From Catenibacillus scindens (lineage in GTDB: Bacteria > Bacillota > Clostridia > Lachnospirales > Lachnospiraceae), in assembly GCF_014202115.1 (NCBI RefSeq), contig NZ_JACHFW010000002.1, positions 124,001-188,000 of the forward strand: a stretch of 64,000 bases of DNA, written 5' to 3'. A program made the translations under genes and the position numbers. The notes beneath the pieces are model-generated. The model worked only from the letters and a program-made list of their open reading frames with translations, ran no database searches and was not told the DNA's origin. Shown here piece by piece: positions 1 through 8,019 of this stretch. The stretch's first letter is position 1. Each line of letters starts with the position of its first letter.

Positions 1-52
1 ATTATTCCCGGAATTCAAAAACACAGCTTCCGATTAAGGGGAGTTGCGGCCT

Positions 53-85
53 CATCCAGATGGCAACATCTGGATGGGGTTTTTT
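53..85 (+). terminator. Intrinsic terminator of an upstream gene
   Basis: A perfect 10-bp stem (CATCCAGATG with CATCTGGATG, GCAA loop, extendable by three flanking pairs) is followed by GGG and six T. It ends transcription entering from the left; the first 50 bases hold nothing else recognisable. Confidence 0.85.
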
Positions 86-88
86 ATA

Positions 89-116
89 TTGACAAAAAAA
101 AGAATTTGATTAAAAT
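89..116 (+). promoter_or_regulatory. Candidate sigma-A promoter for the activase gene set
   Basis: TTGACA at 89-94 and TAAAAT at 111-116 are separated by 16 bp, directly after the terminator and 34 bp before the first start codon. AAGGAG before the ATG at 150 is the ribosome binding site. Confidence 0.6.
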
Positions 117-149
117 AGTTTATCAGGCAACCCCAAGGAGAAGATAAAC

Positions 150-1097
150 ATGAATGAAACACAGATAAAAACCATCGGTATCCCCAGAGGATTGATGGCA
201 TACCGCAACGGCCATTTGTGGAAAAAATTTTTTGAAAATCTTGGATTTAACTGTATTGTCAGCGGGCGGAGCAGCCGACAGCTCCTGGACGCGGGAATAG
301 AAAGAGCAGCCGACGAGACATGCCTTCCTTTTAAGATCTATCTCGGCCATGTTATGGAACTTTTGGGAAAGTGCGATGTAATCTTTGTCCCAAGGATGGG
401 AGGTTTTACTTCCCGTGAAAAAATGTGTACCCGCTATGAATCCCTGCCGGATCTTATTTATAATATTTTCAAAGATGAGCAGATCCGTATTTTATCCGTC
501 AGTTATGATTGGGATACACCGGTAAAAGAAAGCGGCGTCTTTTTGGAGCTGGGTCAAAAGCTGGAGTGCAAACGTCGGGATGTGAAAAAAGCTTATGCCG
601 CTGCAAAAAAATATCAGGAACAGATTTTAAAAGAGCGGGAGAAACGTCAGGAAGATCTTCTTAATGAAAGTCATATAAAAATCCTTATGGCCGGACATCC
701 CTACGTCCTCCATGACGCCTATATGGGCCGGGAGCTGGAACGTATTTTTAAAAATCTGGGCGCATCTGTTCTTTTTACAGATTATGTCAGCAGGGAGGCG
801 GCTGTGAAGCGCAGCTACCATTTTTCCCAAAACATGCCTTGGCTCATTAACCGGGAGATCACCGGCGGGATTTTGCTCAACCGCTCAAAAGTGGACGGCA
901 TTGTTTTAGTCAGCGCCTATCCTTGCGGCCCTGACGCTCTTGTCAACGATATGCTGGTGCGCAAAATTAAAGATGTTCCTCTGCTCCAGCTTACCTTAGA
1001 TGCCCAAAACGGCACAGCCGGTCTTGAAACACGGATTGAGAGTTTTATGGATATTATACAATATCAGAAAGCAGGCGGTTATGGAAATCAACATTGA
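150..1097 (+). CDS. DUF2229 acyl-CoA dehydratase activase-related protein
   Basis: A 315-residue protein of the DUF2229/COG3580 type, related to the 2-hydroxyacyl-CoA dehydratase component fold. It opens with the family motif IGIPRGLMAYRNGHLWKKFF and carries conserved cysteines in DETCLPFK and in AYPCGPDAL, which in this superfamily may hold an iron-sulfur cluster. It is the first of three overlapping genes. In many clostridia the same domains are fused with activase modules in one protein of roughly 1,400 residues; here they are separate. The substrate is not known. The start at 150 is set by AAGGAG nine bases upstream. Confidence 0.75.
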   Translation: MNETQIKTIGIPRGLMAYRNGHLWKKFFENLGFNCIVSGRSSRQLLDAGIERAADETCLPFKIYLGHVMELLGKCDVIFVPRMGGFTSREKMCTRYESLPDLIYNIFKDEQIRILSVSYDWDTPVKESGVFLELGQKLECKRRDVKKAYAAAKKYQEQILKEREKRQEDLLNESHIKILMAGHPYVLHDAYMGRELERIFKNLGASVLFTDYVSREAAVKRSYHFSQNMPWLINREITGGILLNRSKVDGIVLVSAYPCGPDALVNDMLVRKIKDVPLLQLTLDAQNGTAGLETRIESFMDIIQYQKAGGYGNQH

Positions 1098-2163
1098 CAG
1101 AAGAAAAGGCGTGGCTTTTCCAAGATTTAGCCACTACAATAACGCCATCCGGTACCTCATTGAACAGGGTCTTGGAGCCCGGTATATTATGCTTCCCCAA
1201 GCCACAAAAGAGACCATAGAGCTTGGAAGCAGATACAGTCCGGATTATGCCTGCGCTCCATTTAAACATACTCTTGGAAGTCTTATTGAGGCGGTTCATG
1301 CCGGAGCAGATGTCCTGATTGAAACCGGCGGACTGTGCCGCCTGGACTATTACGGTGAACTCCAGGGCGAAATCCTCCATGAGCTGGGGTATTCCTGTGA
1401 GTTTATTAATCTTGCCCCATACATGGCGGGAAAGAAAAAAGACTGGCTGGCTCTGGCCAGGGAACTGAGTCCAAAATTAAATCCCGCGAAACTTATCGCC
1501 GCCTTTTATGACGCTGTCAAAATGGTGGAATATATGGATGAACTGGAAGCCTTCTATTATCAGAACGCCGCCTTTGAGGAGGAGAGCGGGAGACTTGGTA
1601 AAATATACCGCCGGTTCCTGCTGGACATGCAGACAGCGGAAAACCACGGCGAGATCAAAAACGGCTACTTAAAGGCCCGGCAGGAGATGAATAACGTGCC
1701 GTTAAATATGCCGCCCCATCCTATCCGCATCGGAATTGTGGGGGAATATTTTACGGTTATGGACGCTCACTCCAATCAGAATCTCCAGGAAAAGCTGGCA
1801 CGCTTAGGGTGCAGCACTTACCGTTTTATGAGTGTGACTAACTGCCATTTCCGCGGGAAAGAAAGCGCCCTCAGACCGGGGATCAAAAACTATGTCCAAT
1901 ATAACATGGGCCCTACATCCACATGGACGATCCGGTCTTCCCTGGATTATGCCCGTCAGGGCTTTGACGGGATCATCCACGTCAAATCTTTCGGCTGCAC
2001 GCCGGAGACAGATGTTATCCCTGTGCTGCAAAATATCAGCCAGGATTACCACATACCCATTTTATATCTCAGCTATGACACGCAGAACAGCGATACTGGC
2101 CTGGACACCCGGCTGGAAGCTTTCTGCGATATGCTGGAAAGAAAGAAGAAGGTACTGCGATGA
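1081..2163 (+). CDS. Acyl-CoA dehydratase activase-related protein, COG3581-like
   Basis: A 360-residue partner of the preceding gene. The frame is open further upstream, but ATG 1081 after GCAGGCGG gives the natural start MEINIDRRKGVAFPRF, so the two genes overlap by 17 bases. Conserved cysteines lie in DYACAPFKHT, ETGGLCRLDYYGE and KSFGCTPETD, the pattern expected of the 2-hydroxyglutaryl-CoA dehydratase-like fold with a possible Fe-S cluster. The overlap at both ends indicates translational coupling and a stoichiometric complex with its neighbours. The reaction is not established. Confidence 0.7.
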   Translation: MEINIDRRKGVAFPRFSHYNNAIRYLIEQGLGARYIMLPQATKETIELGSRYSPDYACAPFKHTLGSLIEAVHAGADVLIETGGLCRLDYYGELQGEILHELGYSCEFINLAPYMAGKKKDWLALARELSPKLNPAKLIAAFYDAVKMVEYMDELEAFYYQNAAFEEESGRLGKIYRRFLLDMQTAENHGEIKNGYLKARQEMNNVPLNMPPHPIRIGIVGEYFTVMDAHSNQNLQEKLARLGCSTYRFMSVTNCHFRGKESALRPGIKNYVQYNMGPTSTWTIRSSLDYARQGFDGIIHVKSFGCTPETDVIPVLQNISQDYHIPILYLSYDTQNSDTGLDTRLEAFCDMLERKKKVLR

Positions 2164-3113
2164 AAGAAAAAGCATATATTGGAATCGACATCGGTTCCAT
2201 ATCTACGAAAGGTGTGGTGATCGACCAGAACAATACCTTTCTGGCAGAAAGTTACCTGTGGACCCAGGGCAATCCTACCCAGGCCACAAAAGATGTCCTC
2301 CACGCCCTGAAAGAGCAGATCGACACTGAGAAATACCAGATTGTGGCTGCCGGCACGACAGGCAGCGCCAGAAAGCTTATCGGCACTATGATCGGCGCCC
2401 AGGTTATTAAAAACGAGATTACAGCCCACGCCGTGGGAACAACCACACTCCACCCGGACGTACGCACCATTCTTGAAATCGGCGGACAGGATTCCAAAAT
2501 TATCTGTGTGGAAAACGGCGTCGCCACCGACTACGCCATGAACACGCTGTGCGCTGCCGGCACAGGAGCCTTTTTGTCCAGCCAGGCCCATCGGCTCGGC
2601 GTCGATGTAGAAGAGTTCGGCGCCATTGCTCTGAAGGCCAAAAACGCCGCGCCCATTGCCGCCCGATGTACGGTTTTTGCCGAATCCGACCTTGTACATA
2701 AGCTCCAGGTGGGCTATCCCAGAGAGGAGATCATCGCCGGCCTGTGTAAAGCTGTGGCCGGCAATTATCTCAATAATGTGGCCAAAGGGAAAAAAATCGT
2801 CCCTCCTGTCGTTTTCCAGGGAGGCGTCAGCAAAAATGCCGGCGTTGTAAAAATGTTTGAAGAAGCCCTGTCTATGCCTGTGACTGTTGATGAAAAAGGC
2901 CATCTTATGGGCGCTTTTGGCATTGCGGTTTTGGCCAGGGAGAGCGGTGTTTTTGCCCCCTTTTCTTTTGACGTGGCAGATATGGACTTTATCACAAAAG
3001 AGATCACCTGCGGAAAATGTGCCAACCACTGTGAGATCATCTGCGTCTACCGGGACGCCGACCTTATTGACGCCTGGGGCAACCGGTGTGAAAAGGGGCG
3101 GATCACCGCCTGA
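2160..3113 (+). CDS. Acyl-CoA dehydratase activase (BadF/BadG/HgdC ATPase)
   Basis: A 317-residue ASKHA-fold ATPase that starts in an ATGA overlap with the gene before it. Phosphate motif IGIDIGSISTKG, then GTTGSARKL, EIGGQDSKII and NTLCAAGTGAFL are all present. Cys131 and Cys170 are 39 residues apart, as are the two cysteines with which the HgdC homodimer bridges its [4Fe-4S] cluster. In known systems such activases inject one electron, driven by ATP, into a dehydratase or reductase. A Cys-rich end (CGKCANHC) adds further possible ligands. The likely client is the pair encoded just upstream. Confidence 0.85.
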   Translation: MKEKAYIGIDIGSISTKGVVIDQNNTFLAESYLWTQGNPTQATKDVLHALKEQIDTEKYQIVAAGTTGSARKLIGTMIGAQVIKNEITAHAVGTTTLHPDVRTILEIGGQDSKIICVENGVATDYAMNTLCAAGTGAFLSSQAHRLGVDVEEFGAIALKAKNAAPIAARCTVFAESDLVHKLQVGYPREEIIAGLCKAVAGNYLNNVAKGKKIVPPVVFQGGVSKNAGVVKMFEEALSMPVTVDEKGHLMGAFGIAVLARESGVFAPFSFDVADMDFITKEITCGKCANHCEIICVYRDADLIDAWGNRCEKGRITA

Positions 3114-3303
3114 AAAAAATCGTAACTATTCAGCCATGCCTCTCGGATTCCCGCAGCTAACGCTGCTTTACCGCCGCTTGCGCGGCTGAATCCTCGATTA
3201 TGGCTAAACGCCATATGTCTGGTTTAATAAAAAATCCTCTGCAAGTAAACTTGCGCCGTATTTTTATTAAACCAGCCGCATGGCTGAATAGTTACAAAAA
3301 ATC
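3114..3303. mobile_element. 174-bp MITE with 18-bp terminal repeats and 8-bp duplication
   Basis: The element spans 3122-3295 and starts GTAACTATTCAGCCATGC, ending with its exact reverse complement. It is flanked by AAAAAATC on both sides (3114-3121 and 3296-3303). Terminal GTAA and an 8-bp duplication are typical of IS66-family insertion sequences, so this is probably a non-autonomous derivative. It has no coding capacity of its own and ends beside the spoIVA promoter region. A 58-bp relative lies at 46279-46336. Confidence 0.85.
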
Positions 3304-3306
3304 AGT

Positions 3307-3335
3307 TATAAATTTTACATCCCCTTGCATATACT
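3307..3335 (+). promoter_or_regulatory. Possible sigma-E promoter of spoIVA
   Basis: CATATACT at 3328-3335 differs from the sigma-E -10 consensus (CATACAMT) at one position, and an AT-rich TATAAATT lies about 14 bp upstream. spoIVA is a sigma-E gene in the known sporulation programme. The -35 match is weak, so this is a candidate only. Confidence 0.35.
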
Positions 3336-3364
3336 GTATAAGCATATATGGAAGGGGTATTTTT

Positions 3365-4837
3365 ATGGAGCAGTTTAATGTATATAAAGATATACAGGCC
3401 CGCACCGGCGGGGAGATATACATAGGCGTCGTCGGGCCGGTGCGCACGGGAAAGTCTACGTTTATCCGGAGATTTATGGAACAGATCATGATTCCAAACA
3501 TGGACGAAAAAGACAGGGGGATGGCCACAGACGAGGTTCCAGTCAGCGGCAAAGGAAAAATGATTACCACAGTGGAGCCGAAATTTATTCCAAAATCCGC
3601 CGTATCCCTCCGCCTTGATGGGGATATTTCCGTAAAAATGCGTCTTATTGACTGCGTCGGCTTTATGGTGGAAGGCGCCACGGGACATATGGAAGATGAG
3701 AAGGAGCGCATGGTAAAAACGCCCTGGTTTGATGAAGAGATTCCATTTAGCCGGGCCGCCCATATAGGCACAGAAAAAGTTATTCGGGATCATTCTACCA
3801 TCGGTATTGTCATGACCTGTGACGGAAGTTTCGGGGAGCTTGACCGGCAGGCTTTTGAGGACCCGGAGCAGCAGACGGTGGCTGAATTAAAAAAGATCGG
3901 CAAACCTTTTATTATTGTCGTCAATTCCGCAAAGCCTTACTCAGACAGCACCAGCCAGCTTTGTACCCAACTGTCGGATAAATACGGGGTGGCGGCCATT
4001 GCCATGAACTGTGACCAGCTTTGCAAAGAAGACATTCAGCGGCTGATGGAAACCCTCCTCATGGAATTTCCCGTATGCCAGATTAACTTTTATACGCCTA
4101 AGTGGCTGGATATTCTTCCACCCAAGCATCCTCTCAAGGCGGCAGTTTTAGACAGCGTCGGCGGGTATCTCGCGAAGATCTCCGTGATCCGGGACGTGCG
4201 CCAGTGGCAGGAGCTTCTGAAAAATGACTATATGGATAAATTTTTCATTGAAGAGATCAATATGTCCACAGGCATTGTCAAGATCACCCTGTCCTTCGCC
4301 ATGAAATATTACTATGAACTGCTGTCATCCACCCTGGGATGCCCCATCCAGGGCGAGTATGAACTGTTTAAAGTCATGAAAGAGCTTGTTGCCAAAAAAC
4401 AGGAATTTGACAAAGTCGCAGAGGCCATCAGCCAGGTTCATCAGAAAGGTTACGGCGTTGTCACCGCCGGAAAAGAGGAGATTCAGATCATGGAACCTGA
4501 ACTTGTCAAACACGGAAATAAGTTCGGTGTAAATATCCGGGCCAGCGCTCCATCTATCCACATGATCAGCGCCGGCATTGAAACGGAGATTGCCCCCATT
4601 GTGGGTACGCAGCAGCAGGCCCAGGATCTTGTGGACTATATCCGCCTCGCCCAGTCTGGCTCCGGAGAAGCAATCTGGGACACACTGATTTTCGGGAAAT
4701 CCATCGGCGAGCTTGTGGAAGAGGGCATGAAGGGAAAAATTGCCAAACTTAACGACGAATGCCAGCTTAAACTCCAGGAAACCCTGCGCAAGATCATTAA
4801 CGACAGCCGGGGCAACATTATTTTTGTCATTATCTGA
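3365..4837 (+). CDS. spoIVA: Stage IV sporulation protein A
   Basis: SpoIVA is the ATPase that polymerises on the outer forespore membrane to form the base of the spore coat. This 490-residue protein matches the usual length (about 492) and starts MEQFNVYKDIQARTGG. The Walker A motif GPVRTGKST lies near residue 25. The frame is open upstream through the MITE, but ATG 3365 after GGAAGGGG gives the conserved N-terminus. It is monocistronic, with a strong terminator downstream. Its presence marks the organism as an endospore former. Confidence 0.97.
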   Translation: MEQFNVYKDIQARTGGEIYIGVVGPVRTGKSTFIRRFMEQIMIPNMDEKDRGMATDEVPVSGKGKMITTVEPKFIPKSAVSLRLDGDISVKMRLIDCVGFMVEGATGHMEDEKERMVKTPWFDEEIPFSRAAHIGTEKVIRDHSTIGIVMTCDGSFGELDRQAFEDPEQQTVAELKKIGKPFIIVVNSAKPYSDSTSQLCTQLSDKYGVAAIAMNCDQLCKEDIQRLMETLLMEFPVCQINFYTPKWLDILPPKHPLKAAVLDSVGGYLAKISVIRDVRQWQELLKNDYMDKFFIEEINMSTGIVKITLSFAMKYYYELLSSTLGCPIQGEYELFKVMKELVAKKQEFDKVAEAISQVHQKGYGVVTAGKEEIQIMEPELVKHGNKFGVNIRASAPSIHMISAGIETEIAPIVGTQQQAQDLVDYIRLAQSGSGEAIWDTLIFGKSIGELVEEGMKGKIAKLNDECQLKLQETLRKIINDSRGNIIFVII

Positions 4838-4844
4838 GCCTACA

Positions 4845-4896
4845 GGGCCCCAACCGGGAAATGTCTGCGACAGTTCCGGCCGGGGCCCGGCTTTTA
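4845..4896 (+). terminator. Terminator after spoIVA
   Basis: GGGCCCC and GGGGCCC form the base of a long stem with an inner CCGGGAA/TTCCGG pair, followed by GGCTTTT. It separates spoIVA from the oppositely oriented LysR gene. Confidence 0.8.
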
Positions 4897-4923
4897 TACC
4901 CGCTGGTAGGAGAGCGTCATTGT

Positions 4924-5841
4924 TTACTTCCGGTCCCCAGGCGATAAAGAGAGTTCTTTCCACTGGGTGATAAAACTCTCCACCCCTGGGGACATATAAG
5001 CCTGCTTTGCCGTGACAAAACCAATCTTTCTTTTGTGTATGGGAAATCCCAGAGGAATTTCCGTCAGCAATCCGTCCTCCAGCTCATCTTTGACAAACTC
5101 TTTGATAACGCAGCCGATACCCAGACCGATCTTGCTGAATTCAATGATCAGATCCATGGTACTCACCACAAGAAGATTTTTTGTCAGAAGATGATTTTTT
5201 TCCATGTAGTCATCAATATACTGACGGGTCATATTTTGTTTGTCCAAAAGCATCACCGATGCAGTCTCAAAAATTTTCCGTGTATCCCACAGGCTTCCCA
5301 GTCCCATCTGTTCAATATAATTATCGGTGGCCACAAAAATATCTTCAATTTCCTCCAACTGAAAAAAACGGTACTTTTTAGGATTTTCCGGGATACCCAC
5401 AAGGCCAAGATCTATCTGCCCACGGTCTAAAAGTTCCATTGTCTGGTTGGATGACTGACACAATATAGTAATGCGTATATTTGGAAATTGCCGGGTAAAA
5501 CTTTTCAGATAGGGCAAAAGCATATATTTGCACAGAGTTGTGCTGACACCGATACGTATATGGGAAACTCCCTGTTCTTGCCGGCGGCGGATCAGCGCCT
5601 CCCCCTGCTGGAGAGATGTAAATGCCTCACGGACATAATCGTATAGGAGTTTTCCCTCCTCGGTCAGACGAACTCCACGGGATGAGCGGGTAAAGAGGGT
5701 GACGCCAAGGTCACTCTCCAGCTTTTTAAGGGCTTTGCTCAAGGACGGCTGTGAAATAAACAACTGTCTGGCTGCTCTGGAAATATTTTCCGTATTGGCA
5801 ACAGTATAAAAAATGCGGTATAAGTTTAAATGTTCTTCCAT
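4924..5841 (-). CDS. LysR-family transcriptional regulator
   Basis: A 305-residue LysR regulator with an N-terminal winged helix-turn-helix (residues 1-60, including ISRAARQLFISQPSLSKALK) and a C-terminal periplasmic-binding-protein-like effector domain (about 90-295). The start is the ATG at 5841, with GGAGG four bases upstream; an earlier in-frame ATG lacks a ribosome site. It is divergent from leuC, so by the usual LysR pattern it probably regulates the leuCD operon and itself from the shared 190-bp region. The effector is not visible; a leucine-pathway intermediate is a reasonable guess. Confidence 0.9.
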   Translation of the reverse strand: MEEHLNLYRIFYTVANTENISRAARQLFISQPSLSKALKKLESDLGVTLFTRSSRGVRLTEEGKLLYDYVREAFTSLQQGEALIRRRQEQGVSHIRIGVSTTLCKYMLLPYLKSFTRQFPNIRITILCQSSNQTMELLDRGQIDLGLVGIPENPKKYRFFQLEEIEDIFVATDNYIEQMGLGSLWDTRKIFETASVMLLDKQNMTRQYIDDYMEKNHLLTKNLLVVSTMDLIIEFSKIGLGIGCVIKEFVKDELEDGLLTEIPLGFPIHKRKIGFVTAKQAYMSPGVESFITQWKELSLSPGDRK

Positions 5842-5901
5842 AGGACCTCCATAACTTCTATTCTGCGGCAGGTGAGCAGCAGTATTATTCTTGCAAGTTA
5901 T

Positions 5902-5960
5902 AGCAAATATTCTTAATATGTATTTCAATTATAACAGCAAATATGCTATGATAGCAATAT
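5902..5960. promoter_or_regulatory. leuC promoter with repeated AGCAAATAT boxes
   Basis: TTCAAT (5924-5929) and TATGAT (5947-5952), 17 bp apart, form a candidate leuC promoter. AGCAAATAT occurs at 5902-5910 and 5936-5944, and AGCAATAT at 5953-5960, so boxes lie upstream of and over the promoter. The spaced repeats are good candidates for LysR regulator sites. Confidence 0.5.
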
Positions 5961-5977
5961 AGAAAAAAGGAAAGGGT

Positions 5978-6000
5978 TGCGGTTCATTTAGTGAACCGCA
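5978..6000 (+). promoter_or_regulatory. Hairpin in the leuC leader
   Basis: TGCGGTTCA and TGAACCGCA pair perfectly around a five-base loop, about 30 bases before the leuC start and just ahead of its AGGAGG. No T-run follows, so it is not a terminator; it may be an operator or an mRNA-stabilising stem. No T-box consensus is present. Confidence 0.5.
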
Positions 6001-6031
6001 GCACAAAATGTCAGTTAAGGAGGAATTTACA

Positions 6032-7333
6032 ATGGGTATGACAATGAGTCAAAAGATCCTGGCACATGCCGCCGGCCTTGAGAGCGTGGCTGCCGGAGAT
6101 TTGATCATGGCCAATCTGGATATGGTCCTGGCCAATGACATTACCGGACCGGTATCCATCCATGAAATGGATAAATTTACAAAAAAGGGTGTCTTTGATA
6201 AAAATAAGATTGCTCTGGTTCCAGATCATTTTTCACCAAATAAAGATATCAAGTCTGCTCAGAACTGCAAATGTATGCGAGAATTTGCCTACGATAATGA
6301 TATCACCCATTTTTACGAAGTGGGCCAGATGGGTATTGAACATGCTCTTTTGCCGGAGCAGGGCGTTGTCACCGCCGGGGATACGGTCATCGGCGCCGAC
6401 TCCCACACATGTACCTACGGAGCCATCGGAGCATTCTCCACAGGCGTGGGAAGCACTGACGCTGCGGTGGGAATGGCTTACGGCAAGGCATGGTTTAAAG
6501 TGCCCTCAGCTTTAAAGTTTGTCCTCACCGGCAAACCTGCCCCATGGATTTCCGGAAAAGATATTATTTTACATATTATCGGCATGATCGGCGTGGACGG
6601 TGCCCTGTACAAATCTATGGAATTTACAGGGGATGGCATCCAGTATCTGTCCATGGACGACCGCTTTACCATCGCCAACATGGCCATTGAGGCCGGCGGA
6701 AAAAATGGTATTTTTCCGGTGGACAACAAAGCTGTAGCCTATATTGAAAGCCACATGAGCCCGGAAAAGAAAGCCCAGTATGAAAAAACCGGCAAAAAGC
6801 CTTACACCATCTATGAGGCTGATGAGGACGCAATCTATGATGAAACCTATGTGATCGACCTGAGTACATTAAAATCCACTGTAGCCTTTCCACACCTTCC
6901 GGAAAACACCCGGACCATCGACCAGGTGGGAGATATTAAGATCGACCAGGTTGTTATCGGCTCGTGTACCAACGGACGTCTGGAGGATCTTGAGATCGCG
7001 GCGAAGATTTTAGAGGGCCGCAAAGTGGCAAAAGGCCTGAGAGTCATCGTCATCCCGGCAACCCAGCAGATTTATATGGACGCCATGGAGGCAGGATATT
7101 TAAAGACTTTCATTGAAGCCGGCGCGATTGTCAGCACCCCAACCTGCGGACCATGTCTTGGCGGGTATATGGGTATTCTGGCGGAAAACGAGCGGTGCGT
7201 ATCCACCACCAACCGGAACTTTGTGGGACGTATGGGACATGTGACCAGTGAAATTTATCTGGCAAGCCCGGCTGTGGCCGCCGCCAGCGCGGTTACCGGA
7301 AAAATCTCCGGGCCGGCGGAACTTGGATTATAA
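6032..7333 (+). CDS. leuC: 3-isopropylmalate dehydratase large subunit
   Basis: Aconitase-family catalytic subunit that isomerises 2- to 3-isopropylmalate in leucine synthesis, as a heterodimer with LeuD. It has 433 residues. Cys312 in GSCTNG and Cys372/Cys375 in TCGPCLGG are the three [4Fe-4S] ligands. ATG 6032 follows AAGGAGGAATTTACA; an ATG 24 bases earlier lies before that ribosome site and is rejected. leuD follows after 20 bases. The short, HacA-like form is usual in anaerobes. Confidence 0.96.
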   Translation: MGMTMSQKILAHAAGLESVAAGDLIMANLDMVLANDITGPVSIHEMDKFTKKGVFDKNKIALVPDHFSPNKDIKSAQNCKCMREFAYDNDITHFYEVGQMGIEHALLPEQGVVTAGDTVIGADSHTCTYGAIGAFSTGVGSTDAAVGMAYGKAWFKVPSALKFVLTGKPAPWISGKDIILHIIGMIGVDGALYKSMEFTGDGIQYLSMDDRFTIANMAIEAGGKNGIFPVDNKAVAYIESHMSPEKKAQYEKTGKKPYTIYEADEDAIYDETYVIDLSTLKSTVAFPHLPENTRTIDQVGDIKIDQVVIGSCTNGRLEDLEIAAKILEGRKVAKGLRVIVIPATQQIYMDAMEAGYLKTFIEAGAIVSTPTCGPCLGGYMGILAENERCVSTTNRNFVGRMGHVTSEIYLASPAVAAASAVTGKISGPAELGL

Positions 7334-7353
7334 TCATAGGAGGTAGCATAGAC

Positions 7354-7842
7354 ATGAAAGCATGTGGACACGTTTTTAAATATGGCGATAATGTGGATAC
7401 CGACGTTATCATCCCCGCAAGACACCTGGCCACCACAGACGCCAAAGGGCTGGCTCAGCACTGTATGGAAGATATTGACCCGGATTTTGTTAATAAAGTT
7501 CAGCCTGGGGACATTATTGTGGCCCGGAAAAATTTCGGCTGCGGCTCTTCAAGAGAACACGCACCTATGGCCATCAAGGCTTCCGGAGTAAGCTGCGTCA
7601 TCGCTGAAACTTTCGCCCGTATTTTTTACCGAAATGCTATCAATATCGGCCTTCCCATCATCGAATGCAGGGAGGCCAGTGAAGATATTGAGGCCGGCGA
7701 TGAAATTGAGATTGATTTTGACAGCGGCATCATCTACAATAAAACAAAAGACACCAGCTACAAAGGTCAGGCATTCCCTCCCTTTATGCAGGAGCTTATC
7801 GGCGCCGGCGGCCTGATTAATTATATGAATCAGCAAAAATAA
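7354..7842 (+). CDS. leuD: 3-isopropylmalate dehydratase small subunit
   Basis: The swivelling small subunit of isopropylmalate isomerase, 162 residues, partner of LeuC. The signature [14 protein letters not shown] is at residues 61-74, where the serines and arginine bind the substrate. AGGAGG precedes the ATG. A strong terminator follows at once, so leuCD forms a two-gene unit and leuB has its own promoter. Confidence 0.96.
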   Translation: MKACGHVFKYGDNVDTDVIIPARHLATTDAKGLAQHCMEDIDPDFVNKVQPGDIIVARKNFGCGSSREHAPMAIKASGVSCVIAETFARIFYRNAINIGLPIIECREASEDIEAGDEIEIDFDSGIIYNKTKDTSYKGQAFPPFMQELIGAGGLINYMNQQK

Positions 7843-7850
7843 GACCCAAA

Positions 7851-7881
7851 AGCGCCAGGCATTGGCCTGGCGCTCTTTTTT
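7851..7881 (+). terminator. Terminator after leuD, carrying a MITE in its T-tract
   Basis: AGCGCCAGGC and GCCTGGCGCT form a perfect 10-bp stem with an ATTG loop, followed by C and six T. The T-tract is the left copy of the target duplication of the adjacent 42-bp element. Confidence 0.9.
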
Positions 7882-7932
7882 AGTAACAGTTCAGCCATCA
7901 GGAAGGGGCGGGATGAACTGTTGCCTTTTTTA
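7875..7932. mobile_element. 42-bp miniature element with 8-bp duplication
   Basis: The element 7883-7924 runs from GTAACAGTTCAGCC to GATGAACTGTTGC and is flanked by CTTTTTTA at 7875-7882 and 7925-7932. It is little more than two terminal repeats around about 12 bases. It belongs with the elements at 17616 and 3122 by end sequence and duplication length. Confidence 0.85.
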
Positions 7933-7953
7933 GCAGATTAAAGTGGCAGCGTC

Positions 7954-7982
7954 TTGAAAAACACCGTAATCTTTGATATGAT
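7954..7982 (+). promoter_or_regulatory. Promoter of leuB
   Basis: TTGAAA at 7954-7959 and TATGAT at 7977-7982 are separated by exactly 17 bp, downstream of the leuD terminator and MITE. It indicates an independent leuB transcription start. Confidence 0.65.
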
Positions 7983-8019
7983 ATAAAATAACGCATGAAA
8001 AAGCAAAAGAGGTATGACA

